Shown: positions 56,023 to 64,000 of the stretch, piece after piece
Layout of the letters: the number at the start of each line of letters is the position of its first letter
Numbering within the stretch: the first letter of the stretch is position 1
Assembly (NCBI RefSeq): GCF_018130615.1
Contig: NZ_JAFCKB010000011.1
Span: 62,001 to 126,000, forward strand
Direction: 5' to 3'
DNA: 64,000 nt
Source of the DNA: Bradyrhizobium manausense
GTDB lineage: Bacteria; Pseudomonadota; Alphaproteobacteria; Rhizobiales; Xanthobacteraceae
Translations under genes and position numbers: made by a program
The notes under the pieces: model-generated
Database searches by the model: none
Told to the model about the DNA's origin: nothing
The model's input: the letters and a program-made list of their open reading frames with translations, nothing else

Positions 56023-57561
56023 TCACGGCGGCGTACTAGCCTGCGCCCTTTGGACACTACTGATCATCTGCTGTGCCCACGCCGGATTGTGGGCCTTGAG
56101 CGGTTCCAGCACCCCGCCGGGCTGCCCTGAACTGCCGAGCATCTGTAGCGCGCAGCGCCGTGCTTCGTCCCATTTTCCAAGCGCCGCATAACAACAGGCG
56201 AGCACTTCCAGGCTAGTCCGCCAAGTCGGCCGGACCTGCAGAGCGCGCGCTGCTGCTTCCAGAGCCGCTTCCGCGCGTCCGGAGAAAAGCCGCGCCAGCG
56301 CAAGAATGTTGAACCAGACGAAATTTTGTGGATCGTAAGCGCTCAGTCGCAACCCGCATTCAAGAGGCGCAATTGCGTCCGCTGCGCGTCCGCTGAACAG
56401 GAGAGCCATTCCCAGGACTAGATGACCTAAGGCAAAGCTGGGGCTGATTTCAATCGCTTTTCTGGCGGCGCTAATTGCCTGCTCGAACTCGCCTGCATAT
56501 GCACTGACGATCGCAAGCGAGTAGTGTGCATAAGGATTTCGTCCGTCCAGCTGAACGGCCAACAAAGCTGCTAGAGTGCCTTCGTGCAAATCTGCCGCAC
56601 GATTGTCCGACCAGCTATAGGCGACCAGGCCGGCGCTGACTCGACCGAGCCAAAGATGCCCCTCTGGAAGTTCGGGATCGAGCCTGGCAGCCTGACGAAA
56701 AAGCTCCCGGGCTTTCAGGTGATTCTCGAGAGTCACCTGGTGAAAATACCATGTCCCCCGCCGTACGATGTCCCAAGCCGTCATGTTGCCCGTGTGCCGA
56801 GCAGCCGCTTGCGCGCCTTCTGTTTTGAGCAGCTCCGGTTCAATAGCGCCCGCTACACGTTCTGCGATTTCGTCTTGAACTGCAAACAGCTCGGTCAATT
56901 CGAGGTCGTAGCGCTCAGCCCAGATATGCTTTGCTGATGCGGCCTCTACGAGCTGTGCCGAAATCCGGACCTTCTGAGCGGACTTGCGTACGCTTCCCTC
57001 GATCAGATACTCGATGCCGAGCTCCTGAGCGATCTGCTTTGCGTCAAACGCTTTGTGTTTGTAGGCAAAGCTTGAGTTGCGAGCGATCACTGAGAGCCAG
57101 CGAAACCGCGTCAGAGCGGTGATGATATCCTCGGTGATGCCATCGGCGAAATATTCTTGTTTTTTCTCGCCGTTCAAATTGAGGAACGGCAGAACAGCGA
57201 TCGACGGCCTATGCTCAGCCGCCTTCGTCTCAGCGGTCTGTTGCATCGGTTCCGTTGCCGGCCCGACGAACCGATAGCCGACTCGTGGAACCGTGGTGAT
57301 CCAGTCTCCCCCTTCTGGAGTAGCGCCAAGTTGCTTTCTCAGCGCGGCGATCTGGACCGAAAGATTGCTCTCCTCGACTGCCGTGTCGCCCCAGGCCGCC
57401 TGCAATAATTCGTCTTTCGTCAGCACTCGATCCGGGGAGCCGATCAGCGTCTCAAGCAACCGAAAACCCTTGCTGCTGATGGCTACAGACCGGCCCTCTC
57501 GAAAAAGGCTTCCGCGTCGTCTATCAAGGACAAATGGGCCGAAGGCTAAATCTTTAGACAT
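56023..57561 (-). CDS. Winged-helix/TPR transcriptional regulator (CadC-like)
   Basis: This 512-residue protein begins with an OmpR-type DNA-binding domain (FGPFVLDRRRGSLFREGRSV, LTKDELLQAAWGDTAVEESN, TTVPRVGYRFVG; residues 5-105). An adenylate-cyclase-associated-like region follows (IAVLPFLNLNGEKKQEYFADGITEDI). The rest is TPR repeats (about 290-490). No membrane helix is seen. It is divergent from the cupin gene and probably controls it. Confidence 0.82.
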   Translation of the reverse strand: MSKDLAFGPFVLDRRRGSLFREGRSVAISSKGFRLLETLIGSPDRVLTKDELLQAAWGDTAVEESNLSVQIAALRKQLGATPEGGDWITTVPRVGYRFVGPATEPMQQTAETKAAEHRPSIAVLPFLNLNGEKKQEYFADGITEDIITALTRFRWLSVIARNSSFAYKHKAFDAKQIAQELGIEYLIEGSVRKSAQKVRISAQLVEAASAKHIWAERYDLELTELFAVQDEIAERVAGAIEPELLKTEGAQAAARHTGNMTAWDIVRRGTWYFHQVTLENHLKARELFRQAARLDPELPEGHLWLGRVSAGLVAYSWSDNRAADLHEGTLAALLAVQLDGRNPYAHYSLAIVSAYAGEFEQAISAARKAIEISPSFALGHLVLGMALLFSGRAADAIAPLECGLRLSAYDPQNFVWFNILALARLFSGRAEAALEAAARALQVRPTWRTSLEVLACCYAALGKWDEARRCALQMLGSSGQPGGVLEPLKAHNPAWAQQMISSVQRAQASTPP

Positions 57562-57676
57562 GCCGCGAGACTAGCGGGTTTTGCAAATTTTCGGAACATT
57601 TCGGCTTGGCGTTCAAGATTTTTCGAGAGCTGATGGGAGAATTTGGTGCGTGGATCTCTCACCATAGGAGGGTTAA

Positions 57677-58123
57677 ATGACGGTCCTTGAAGTCACCCAG
57701 AGCAAGAGCACCGCGATTGCTGCGGCGCATAAAGCCTCTGTCGTCAAGAACGGCGCTGGCTACCGCGCAGAACAAGGCAGCGATTACCAGCCCGGAGTGA
57801 GCGCAGAAACAGTGGGCTCACGATCGCTGTGGCTCGGGATGATCACGCTTCCGGCCGGGAAGCGAACGCTGGCACACGTGCACGAGTACCATGAAACTGC
57901 GCTCTACATGCTCAGCGGCGACGAAATGGAACTATGGACCGGCGACCAACTTCAATATCGCGACATCGTGCGTCCAGGGGATTACATTTTCATTCCCGCA
58001 AACATGTTGCACGTTGCGGTGAACCGAGGCGCACAACCCGCAGTGTTCATTGGCTCGCGCAACGAAGCGACAGCACAGGAAAGCGTCGTTTTAAGACCTG
58101 AGATGGACCGCAAGGTGCCGTAG
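57677..58123 (+). CDS. Cupin-domain protein
   Basis: This 148-residue protein is a single cupin barrel: H67, H69 and E73 in AHVHEYHETALY, then G(x)5 and H112 in NMLHVAVN. These would bind one metal ion. The function may be enzymatic or sugar/acid sensing. GGAGGG stands before the ATG. It faces the winged-helix/TPR regulator across 115 bp, and a terminator follows the gene. Confidence 0.8.
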   Translation: MTVLEVTQSKSTAIAAAHKASVVKNGAGYRAEQGSDYQPGVSAETVGSRSLWLGMITLPAGKRTLAHVHEYHETALYMLSGDEMELWTGDQLQYRDIVRPGDYIFIPANMLHVAVNRGAQPAVFIGSRNEATAQESVVLRPEMDRKVP

Positions 58124-58136
58124 AAATCTCCACGGG

Positions 58137-58164
58137 GCCCCCGCTGGATCAGATCCAGCGGGGC
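58137..58164 (+). terminator. Terminator after the cupin gene
   Basis: A stem of about 12 bp (GCCCCCGCTGGAT / ATCCAGCGGGGC, one bulged C) with a 3-nt loop starts 14 bp after the stop. The T-tail is short (TTATG). Confidence 0.55.
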
Positions 58165-58377
58165 TTATGCAAAAGCGAATATCGACTGTGTTAATCTTGT
58201 TGGGTGCGCTTATCGCCGCGATTCTCGCGCGCTGATCTGCCCGCCCGCCGGGTCTCAGTTACGTCCGGTTTGACCTCAACTGCTGACACCCCGGAGGCCC
58301 TTGCGATCTGCGCCTTCGGGCTACAAGCCGTCATTCGACGCTAACACGTTAGTCCGTTCACGGTGGCAGAAATCCTG

Positions 58378-59115
58378 CTACCTTGATCCGACGAGTTCGG
58401 TGCTAGCTGCGGGTTGACGGGATCGGGCGAAAACGAAACGAGATGTCACGGGTATCTCCGCTTCGGCTCGACCGTCCTGGCCAATTAGGATCAATCCGGC
58501 GCCGCCATTTGCCACATTCAGAATAATTGGCTCGCCGCTCCATGTCTTGATCGGCTCCATTCCGATGATGAGAAATTCACCGATGGGCTGGTCGAAATAT
58601 TGGATACGCAATTGAGGACCCACTTCGGCCGCAGCAAGTCCAAGGCCGAGCTGTTGGGCGCGCGCGTAGACGTCAGCCAATGTAACGCTATCGGACGTGA
58701 ACCCAAGCTGGGCTGGCGATACATTGGCAAGCTCCACATTTGTCTTCTGCGAGCCAACGGTGAACGTCGGACGAGCAAGAATTTCAGCAGCCTGACCACC
58801 GACATTGCAGCCCTTACTATCCAACTCGTTGCGCAGCGTAAGAGAGTCGGCAAAGGCGCCGATTGTAATCGTCTTCCATGTCGCAACATCGCGAGCGGAC
58901 CTGATAGGATGTTGGGACGCTGGAGCTGAGCGCGTCTTAAGTTTTAGCTGGTTCTGCAAGACGTCTCTAGCTGTACATTGAGCCCAAGCGACGTTCGCGA
59001 ATTGAAGGACGAATGCTGCACATATCACGGGTGTCACTAAGTGACGGCCCGCTTGTCCTACAATTGGAAGATCACTGCCTGCCTTGCGAGCGGCTCGGTT
59101 TGTCTGAATAGACAT
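58378..59115 (-). CDS. Secreted hypothetical protein
   Basis: This 245-residue protein's N-terminal basic stretch precedes a hydrophobic signal (LVTPVICAAFVLQFANVAWAQ). The mature part has two Cys (QCTARDVLQ, SKGCNVGGQ), a helical middle (SVTLADVYARAQQLGLGL) and a beta-rich end (EPIILNVANGGAGLILIG). No family is recognised. It starts about 35 bp from the structured repeat copy 2, divergent to it. Confidence 0.6.
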   Translation of the reverse strand: MSIQTNRAARKAGSDLPIVGQAGRHLVTPVICAAFVLQFANVAWAQCTARDVLQNQLKLKTRSAPASQHPIRSARDVATWKTITIGAFADSLTLRNELDSKGCNVGGQAAEILARPTFTVGSQKTNVELANVSPAQLGFTSDSVTLADVYARAQQLGLGLAAAEVGPQLRIQYFDQPIGEFLIIGMEPIKTWSGEPIILNVANGGAGLILIGQDGRAEAEIPVTSRFVFARSRQPAASTELVGSR

Positions 59116-59146
59116 GACGAAATCGCTTTTTGGTAACGCTTGACTG

Positions 59147-59332
59147 AAAAAGGCCCGCCTCCGAGTCTGGGGAAGAACGGAGGGGAATGACGTCCATGAA
59201 CATTCCCCGGCCGACCTAGAAATGGGTCCGAAGGCGGGGCCTATGGCTCAAGTATTCCAATTTCCAAAAATGGCAGGCGGCAGTCCGTAAACCTGTGATC
59301 ACCTGCCCCATCAGACCTAAGAGGAATGATGT
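59147..59332 (+). ncRNA. Structured repeat element, copy 2
   Basis: This copy aligns with 41304-41479. The outer stem AGGCCCGCCT/AGGCGGGGCCT encloses the inner stem GGGGAATG/CATTCCCC. It is followed by a 15-codon ORF, a stem GCAGG/CCTGC, and AGACCTAAGAGGAATGATG. At several stem positions both partners differ from copy 1 but still pair, which suggests RNA structure. The ATGATG here leads into an immediate stop (TCATAA). Confidence 0.5.
59243..59290 (+). CDS. 15-codon ORF inside the structured repeat
   Basis: The frame MAQVFQFPKMAGGSP ends in TAA. It keeps the first seven codons and the GGSP end of the copy-1 ORF, with one extra codon between. A translated leader or peptide is possible. Confidence 0.35.
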   Translation: MAQVFQFPKMAGGSP

Positions 59333-59872
59333 CATAAAAAGATAGCACTCAGAGCGAATTCGTTCAACACCGAAGGTCGGATGTGGATCATTCGCGTCGA
59401 TTTGCCCGGGTCTCAGCTATGTTGGTCCGAAGGCGAAGATCAAGGGCGTCCGGGGCGTCAGCAGTTGTGAGGTCAGACCGGACATACATTGAGGCCTCGG
59501 AGGAAAACCGCACCGGACACCCACCTTAGCACTTCGCGAAATCAGGCGTCAGAGAGGTGGCACCCAACCGACCCGAGACCTGCAATGTCGTCGAAGCGTT
59601 GTCGTTGTTGCTGTCTGGATTTGATGTCGAGCAAGTTCAGCAGCGTTGCAGTGGCGATCATCGCCACGATGCCATGAATCTGTAGTTCCGAAGCGTCAGC
59701 CAAGTTCTGATGTCGTTGGGACATGGTCAAGAAAGATGCACCTCAGCGCGATGCCCCGATAGGCAGATCCGCAGGTCGCGGCCCTGGCCTTTCCGCTCCG
59801 ACAGCTCGCCGACCGCTAACCTGGGGATGGTAATTTGGTCGCGCATCCTCTCCTGGGAGACGAAATGCAGAT
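59333..59872. other. Gene-poor region with one possible small ORF
   Basis: About 540 bp. On the minus strand 59542-59724 reads MSQRHQNLADASELQIHGIV... with a hydrophobic patch (IVAMIATATLLNLLDI), 60 residues, but without a ribosome site. Nothing else is supported. Confidence 0.3.
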
Positions 59873-60127
59873 TCACGACTGTCGTATTCCGGGACTGGTT
59901 TTGGTTGTCAGGGCCATCGCCAACACCGCTCGCCGGACTGAGGCTAAGCGGTCCCAAGCTGGGCGAACGCACGACGCTGCGGTCGTAAAATTTCGAGCGA
60001 TCATGCCGGCCGATTGCCGCTTGGGCTCCTCGAGCCAATAGCTTTCATACCAGGAGCGATCGACTTGAAGGAAGCGCATCGCGAGGTCGTGGTCTCCGGG
60101 AGACCGATGCGAACAACGAGTTGGCAT
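59873..60127 (-). CDS. Small hypothetical protein with SWYESYW motif
   Basis: This 84-residue protein has FLQVDRSWYESYWLEEPKRQ. The DRSWYExYW stretch is known from small rhizobial proteins near DUF1127 genes. AAGGAGAG lies 7 bp before the ATG at 60127. It follows the DUF1127 gene by 16 bp on the same strand and is probably co-transcribed. Confidence 0.55.
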   Translation of the reverse strand: MPTRCSHRSPGDHDLAMRFLQVDRSWYESYWLEEPKRQSAGMIARNFTTAASCVRPAWDRLASVRRAVLAMALTTKTSPGIRQS

Positions 60128-60143
60128 GGCACTCTCCTTGCAT

Positions 60144-60377
60144 TTATCGGACGCCTCGCGGGTCGCTACCTCGGTTCGAGGCGACGTAGTCGATCTCGCC
60201 ACGCGAAGTACCGATGTCCATCAGTTCCCTATCACTTAGATCGGACAGAGCGGCGCGTAGCCCCTCGCGTTCGCGCCCTTCTTGAAACGCTTCCCAATAT
60301 CTTTCCAAAAAGCTGACGACGCGCCGTCCAGAAGCCAGCCGTCTGTCACATCCTAATGCTCTATAGGTTGTGCTCAT
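60144..60377 (-). CDS. DUF1127 protein
   Basis: This 77-residue protein's C-terminal half (LRAALSDLSDRELMDIGTSR, then GEIDYVA) is the DUF1127 motif, LxxLsDreLxDIGLxRxxI. Short proteins of this family bind RNA or act in phosphate and carbon signalling in alphaproteobacteria. GGAG lies 8 bp before the ATG. First gene of a two-gene operon. Confidence 0.8.
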   Translation of the reverse strand: MSTTYRALGCDRRLASGRRVVSFLERYWEAFQEGREREGLRAALSDLSDRELMDIGTSRGEIDYVASNRGSDPRGVR

Positions 60378-60522
60378 TGTGCAATCTCCGGAGTCCCAAC
60401 TCGGGCCGGCAGACGCATTATCGCCGCCGCCTTGTTTGCGGGTGCAGTCCTACAATTAGGTTGTGATGGCAGCGAAGCAGATGACCACCGAAGCCATCAC
60501 ACCAGCGAGCGCCGCCGTCGCC

Positions 60523-60810
60523 TTATCGCTCTGACAAGCCGACTGTGGTCAGCTTCACGGTCGTTGCCGTCGCTGTCATGCTGGGTCGCGGCGTCAGGAC
60601 GGCGATCTGATGCGGAGACGCCGGCATCCCGCCGTACATCAGCGCTGGGGTCGCCGGCTGTTCCTTAACATCTTGCGCTCCCATTACTGCGACCTGATGT
60701 CGCGTGATCGGAAGGCCTTTCAATTCAAAGCTTGGAGGCTCTGCGGCCCCTGCCCGGGAGCCGACTACCATCACTGCCGCAACAGCGGCCGCCAAGAACA
60801 TTTTCTTCAT
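60523..60810 (-). CDS. Small secreted protein with an internal repeat
   Basis: This 95-residue protein has a signal peptide (MKKMFLAAAVAAVMVVGSRA) and the mature PPSFELKGLPITRHQVAVMG, then ALMYGGMPASPHQIAVLTPR. The two units G(L/M)P-x2-xHQ(V/I)AV are clearly related, so there was an internal duplication. GAGGAGG lies before the ATG. Function unknown. Confidence 0.65.
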   Translation of the reverse strand: MKKMFLAAAVAAVMVVGSRAGAAEPPSFELKGLPITRHQVAVMGAQDVKEQPATPALMYGGMPASPHQIAVLTPRPSMTATATTVKLTTVGLSER

Positions 60811-61182
60811 GGCAATCCTCCTCCTCAAACCAAACAGAATATTCGCACCACAATTTCAAAATGACTAAATCAATTCGCCCGCGTGTAATGTGAGCCCTTT
60901 CACAAGCTAGCTCCGCCGGTCGAGGTTAGGGGCCCATTTAAGTCCAGGTGTGACCGAGGGCTACCGGTGCAAAGTACCTCTGCATCGACTTGCTCCGTTC
61001 GTTACTCTTGCCTTTCGGTAAGCCGATTGAGACATGATGGTCGTCGCCGCGGTGAGGCGAGGCTACGCCCAGGAACGGCACCGAGCATTGAGTTTTGCCA
61101 ATGTATGAAAAAAAATCTGAGCGGTGGGATCGGCCCATCGCCGGCATCGCATGCCACATCGCGCCAGGAAGCCAGAGATGGG
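60811..61182. other. Intergenic region without a supported gene
   Basis: About 370 bp. A 31-codon plus-strand frame at 61101 (MYEKKSERWDRPIAG) has no ribosome site. Nothing else recognised. Confidence 0.3.
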
Positions 61183-61884
61183 CTACTCGCCCTTGATGTC
61201 GCGCACAAGCTTCTCTAGACGGCCGATGTCGGTGACCCGCAGGTTACGTCCCTCGCGACGCAACAGACCGATCGAAGTGAGACGGCTTACCTCCCGAGAA
61301 ACTGCTTCTCTATGAGTGCTAACACGGTTGGCGATGTCGGAAAGCGATGGGGCCGGCGACAACAACGGTTGCGCTCCGTCTCTATCAGCCTCAGCCGCCA
61401 GACGGAGCAATTCCGCCTGAATTCGGTTTTGCACAACAAGTGTGCTGAACTCGAGCACGCGTTGCGACAATCTTCTCAGTTCACCCGCGATGTGGCGCAA
61501 CGTTGCCATTGCGACGCTTGGCTCGTTGAGCAGCAGATTTTCAAACTGACTAGAGGTCAGGGTCGCAACGGTGGCTGCCTCCAGTGCCTCGATCGATGCC
61601 GATCGTGGGCTCCCGTCGATGGCAGAAATCTCACCAAAAATGTCGCCCGTCCTAAGGTCCCTAAGGATGATAGCTTTCCCACGTGCCGAGTGGATGATTG
61701 CGCGGACCCTGCCGGAGACAAGAAAGAATACATTGTTCGAAGGATCGCGATACCCGAGTATTTCTTCACCGCGTTTGTAAGTATGCCACCTGCACGTCTT
61801 GGCGAGCTCCTCCAAAGATACCTGCGATATACCAGCGAGGATCTGGACGCGCTTTAAAAACTCCAACTGCTGGCCAGGGTGCAT
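61183..61884 (-). CDS. Crp/Fnr-family transcriptional regulator
   Basis: This 233-residue protein has the cyclic-nucleotide-binding fold (RWHTYKRGEEILGYRDPSNN, VFFLVSGRVRAI, GDIFGEISAIDGSPRSAS), a dimer helix (RHIAGELRRLSQRVLEF) and the HTH (SLSDIANRVSTHREAVSREVS). The phosphate-cassette-like GEISAIDGSPRS is close to that of cAMP-type binders. The sequence differs widely from the regulator at 33736-34452. No linked target is evident. Confidence 0.85.
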   Translation of the reverse strand: MHPGQQLEFLKRVQILAGISQVSLEELAKTCRWHTYKRGEEILGYRDPSNNVFFLVSGRVRAIIHSARGKAIILRDLRTGDIFGEISAIDGSPRSASIEALEAATVATLTSSQFENLLLNEPSVAMATLRHIAGELRRLSQRVLEFSTLVVQNRIQAELLRLAAEADRDGAQPLLSPAPSLSDIANRVSTHREAVSREVSRLTSIGLLRREGRNLRVTDIGRLEKLVRDIKGE

Positions 61885-62375
61885 GGGGCTCGTTGCCTCG
61901 GATAGTACTCAATCCGCCGATGGGAATCTGGACCCCGATCATCCCATGTTACGAGCACTGCTTCCAAAAGCAGAACAATCGAGGCAAACACTCCGGCTCT
62001 CCCTCGCCGAGCAGACGTCTTATTGAATTACACCGTCGCCATCGCAACCGCGAGACGACAGCACTGACCAGAGCCAAGGTCCGAATCGGATCATGATCCA
62101 TAAGGCTCGGATTGAACAAATGTTTTTCCGGTCGCCCCGACACCCGACATCAGGGAAGCGCACCGAATCTTTGGGTCGCGCCAGTTCGAGACCTTAGCAT
62201 GTGCAGCGAAGTGCGTGCGCCGAACTCGGTCCTACTCGATCAACTCGTCAGCGAGGGCAAGCGGCGAGGGTGGGATGCTAGCCGAGTGCATTGGCCCGTG
62301 GCCAATGTTATCGTCGACCCGCAACGACACGGTTACTGGCCTCGGCCGGCCGATGCCCGGCACGGGAGGATCGTC
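61885..62375. other. Intergenic region upstream of the transporter
   Basis: About 490 bp. The transporter frame stays open upstream to 62112, but the encoded sequence has no family likeness and the ATG at 62376 has a good ribosome site, so it is read as untranslated. No repeat or hairpin was noticed. Confidence 0.35.
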
Positions 62376-63701
62376 ATGACGGCTGCTGAAATCCCCGTCG
62401 TACCGGTGTCCGAGCTCGAGCATCGCACCCACCTGCGCCGGGCGGTCATCGCCAGCACGGTCGGCACGACGATCGCATGGTACGATTTCCTGCTGTATGG
62501 CCAAATGGCCGCGATCATCTTCGCTAAACTGTATTTTCCGTCGTCCGAACCGCTCACCGCCACGCTGCAGGCGTTCGCCACTTTCGCAGTCGGCTTTGTC
62601 GCTCGACCGATCGGCGCGGCGATCTTCGGCCATTACGGCGATCGCATCGGCCGCAAGGCGGCGCTGATCGCGACGCTATTGCTAACTGGCTTGTCGACCT
62701 TCCTGGTAGGCTGCGTCCCGACCTATGAGCAGATCGGCGTTTGGGGCGCGGTCTTGCTGGTCGTCCTGCGGTTTGTTCAGGGAATCGGTGCCGGCGGTGA
62801 ATGGGGCGGCTCGGTCCTGATGTCGATGGAGTGGGCGCACACCAACCGGAATCACGGGATCATCGCGGCTTGGCCGCAATTAGGCGGGCCGGCCGGGTTC
62901 TTCTTGGCGACCCTGGCGATCCTGGCGTTCAGCCAGATGTCAGGAGAAGAGTTCCTGAGCTGGGGCTGGCGCGTCCCGTTCTGGCTGAGCATTGTTATGT
63001 TCGCAATCGGCTTGTGGATCCGCCTCGGTATCCTCGAGACACCGATCTTCGAGCGAGTGATCGCCGAGGAGCGGGTGGCGCGCGCGCCCGTCGTCGAGGT
63101 ATTCAAACGCCAACCGAGGGAGATCGCCCTCACCGCGCTCGTGCGCATGGGCGAGATGGCGCCGGTCTTCATCTACCTCGCCTTCATCTTCCCCTACGGC
63201 ACACAGGTCGTTCACCTGTCGCGCGACTTCATTCTGATAGCGCTTCTGATCGGCTCGTTCATATCGTTCTTCACGATCCCGTTATCCGGCTATCTGTCTG
63301 ACCGGCTCGGCCGCAAGCGGGTTTATGTTTTCGGCGCGGCCGCCACTGGGCTCTTCGCGTTTCCCTATTTCGCGATGCTCAACAGCGCTGTGCCCGGCCT
63401 GGTGATCATGGCGACCATCCTCGCATTGTTTTTCCATGACTTGATGTGGGGGCCGCTGGCAGCGCTGACTGCCGAAGTATTCACGCCCCGCCTGCGCTAC
63501 AGCGGCGCCTCGATCGGTTTTCAACTGGCTGCGGTGGCTGCCGGCGGGCCGGCGCCGATGATCGCGACAGCGCTATTGGCCGCCACAGGTTCGGGCTATG
63601 TCATCGCGCTCTACATCTTCGGCTGCGCGATTGTCAGCATTGTCAGCACAGCGCTCCTGCCGGACGTCAAGGATCGCGATTTCGCGCGCGATCACCTTTG
63701 A
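62376..63701 (+). CDS. MFS transporter, metabolite:H+ symporter (MHS) type
   Basis: This 441-residue protein has 12 predicted helices. The signature after TM2 (GHYGDRIGRKAAL) and its repeat (GYLSDRLGRKRVY) mark the two halves. AVIASTVGTTIAWYDFLLYG, RFVQGIGAGGEWGG and FTPRLRYSGASIGFQL are the usual motifs of the MHS group (ShiA/ProP/KgtP-like), which import organic acids or betaine with protons. GGGAGG lies 6 bp before the ATG. The substrate is not deducible. Confidence 0.88.
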   Translation: MTAAEIPVVPVSELEHRTHLRRAVIASTVGTTIAWYDFLLYGQMAAIIFAKLYFPSSEPLTATLQAFATFAVGFVARPIGAAIFGHYGDRIGRKAALIATLLLTGLSTFLVGCVPTYEQIGVWGAVLLVVLRFVQGIGAGGEWGGSVLMSMEWAHTNRNHGIIAAWPQLGGPAGFFLATLAILAFSQMSGEEFLSWGWRVPFWLSIVMFAIGLWIRLGILETPIFERVIAEERVARAPVVEVFKRQPREIALTALVRMGEMAPVFIYLAFIFPYGTQVVHLSRDFILIALLIGSFISFFTIPLSGYLSDRLGRKRVYVFGAAATGLFAFPYFAMLNSAVPGLVIMATILALFFHDLMWGPLAALTAEVFTPRLRYSGASIGFQLAAVAAGGPAPMIATALLAATGSGYVIALYIFGCAIVSIVSTALLPDVKDRDFARDHL

Positions 63702-64000
63702 CGCGATAGGTCGGGCCCCAGCGGAGACCTAGATTCATCGTGATCCACCATGGGCGCCGACCTCCGAAGCCGGACCCGCAGGCCGGGCGCTCCGCTTCCT
63801 CGGGTTACTATTGCGCCGACTCCAGCACGACCTGTCGGTGGCCCTCAACAAGTCTGGCGATTCAAGCTGCGCGCCGGCTTATCCACCGCGCCGCATATCC
63901 CAGTGTTGTGCACCACAACAAACTCGACGCATCGATGTCGCAGATGGGTCATGAGCGCCGGTTTAGTCCTGCCGAATGGTTTCCGGTCAGGCCCGATGAG
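63702..64000. other. Downstream flank of the transporter
   Basis: About 300 bp to the window end. There is no gene; the last 66 bases are the second copy of the short dispersed repeat. Confidence 0.35.
63935..64000 (+). repeat. Short rhizobial dispersed repeat, copy 2
   Basis: ATGTCGCAGATGGGTCATGA aligns with copy 1 at 55898. The unit then diverges but keeps GGTTTCCGGTC near its end, parallel to GCTTCCGGTC in copy 1. It runs to the window edge. Confidence 0.5.

Overview
The window reads as an accessory-rich stretch of a high-GC alphaproteobacterial chromosome, most likely Bradyrhizobium or a close relative. The signs are DUF1236 secreted proteins, DUF6894 and DUF1127 small proteins, an IalB-type protein, PF04392 substrate-binding proteins ending in ADEVIE, short rhizobial dispersed repeats, and GTG/ATGA-coupled operons. 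This is inference from protein families, with no 16S or marker gene in view. No rRNA gene, complete tRNA or CRISPR array was seen.

Layout. (1) 1-6.5 kb: two convergent operons form a compact cluster. On the minus strand are a ketoacyl-ACP synthase III, an extended SDR, a metallo-beta-lactamase-fold hydrolase, an adenylate-forming ligase and an ATP-grasp protein. On the plus strand are an acyltransferase fragment and a Rieske protein. It resembles an uncharacterised lipid or beta-lactone/olefin-type pathway. A small peptide gene with a double-glycine-like leader lies just upstream with its own terminator. (2) 7.6-9.6 kb: a 3' fragment of a tRNA-Glu gene abuts a tyrosine recombinase and an excisionase-like HTH gene, which marks the edge of an integrative element. 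(3) 9.9-22.4 kb: a methyltransferase, a response regulator, small secreted proteins (three DUF1236 domains in two proteins), a GT4 glycosyltransferase operon, a TAXI-type binding protein and the osmoregulated periplasmic glucan pair opgG-opgH. (4) 22.4-28.6 kb: an ImmA/IrrE remnant coupled to a DEDDh exonuclease, several small hypothetical genes, and a divergent receiver protein/GAF histidine kinase pair.

(5) 28.6-39.3 kb: an insertion-sequence graveyard. An IS701-family element with 15-bp inverted repeats and a TTAG duplication is split by an IS21-family element (29893-32541) with a 7-bp target duplication. Two IS5-type transposases, a Crp/Fnr regulator, a ModA-like protein, a truncated IalB gene and a frameshifted ISL3 element follow. 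(6) 39.4-49 kb: a DUF2182-DUF1326 pair, three relics of PF04392 genes (one intact), an NYN-domain protein, a frameshifted NHL-repeat gene, a small LigD-like DNA ligase and a chain of tiny overlapping ORFs. (7) 49.5-54.7 kb: an rve-type IS with ~50-bp inverted repeats has cut the end off a group II intron reverse transcriptase, and an IS1182 transposase follows. (8) 54.8-64 kb: a PF04392 pseudogene, a winged-helix/TPR regulator divergent from a cupin, DUF1127 and small secreted proteins, a second Crp/Fnr regulator and an MHS-type MFS transporter.

The most unusual signal is a ~180-bp element present twice (41304-41479 and 59147-59332). Both copies could fold into matched stems and carry a 14- or 15-codon ORF (MAQVFQF...GGSP) that differs by a whole-codon indel.
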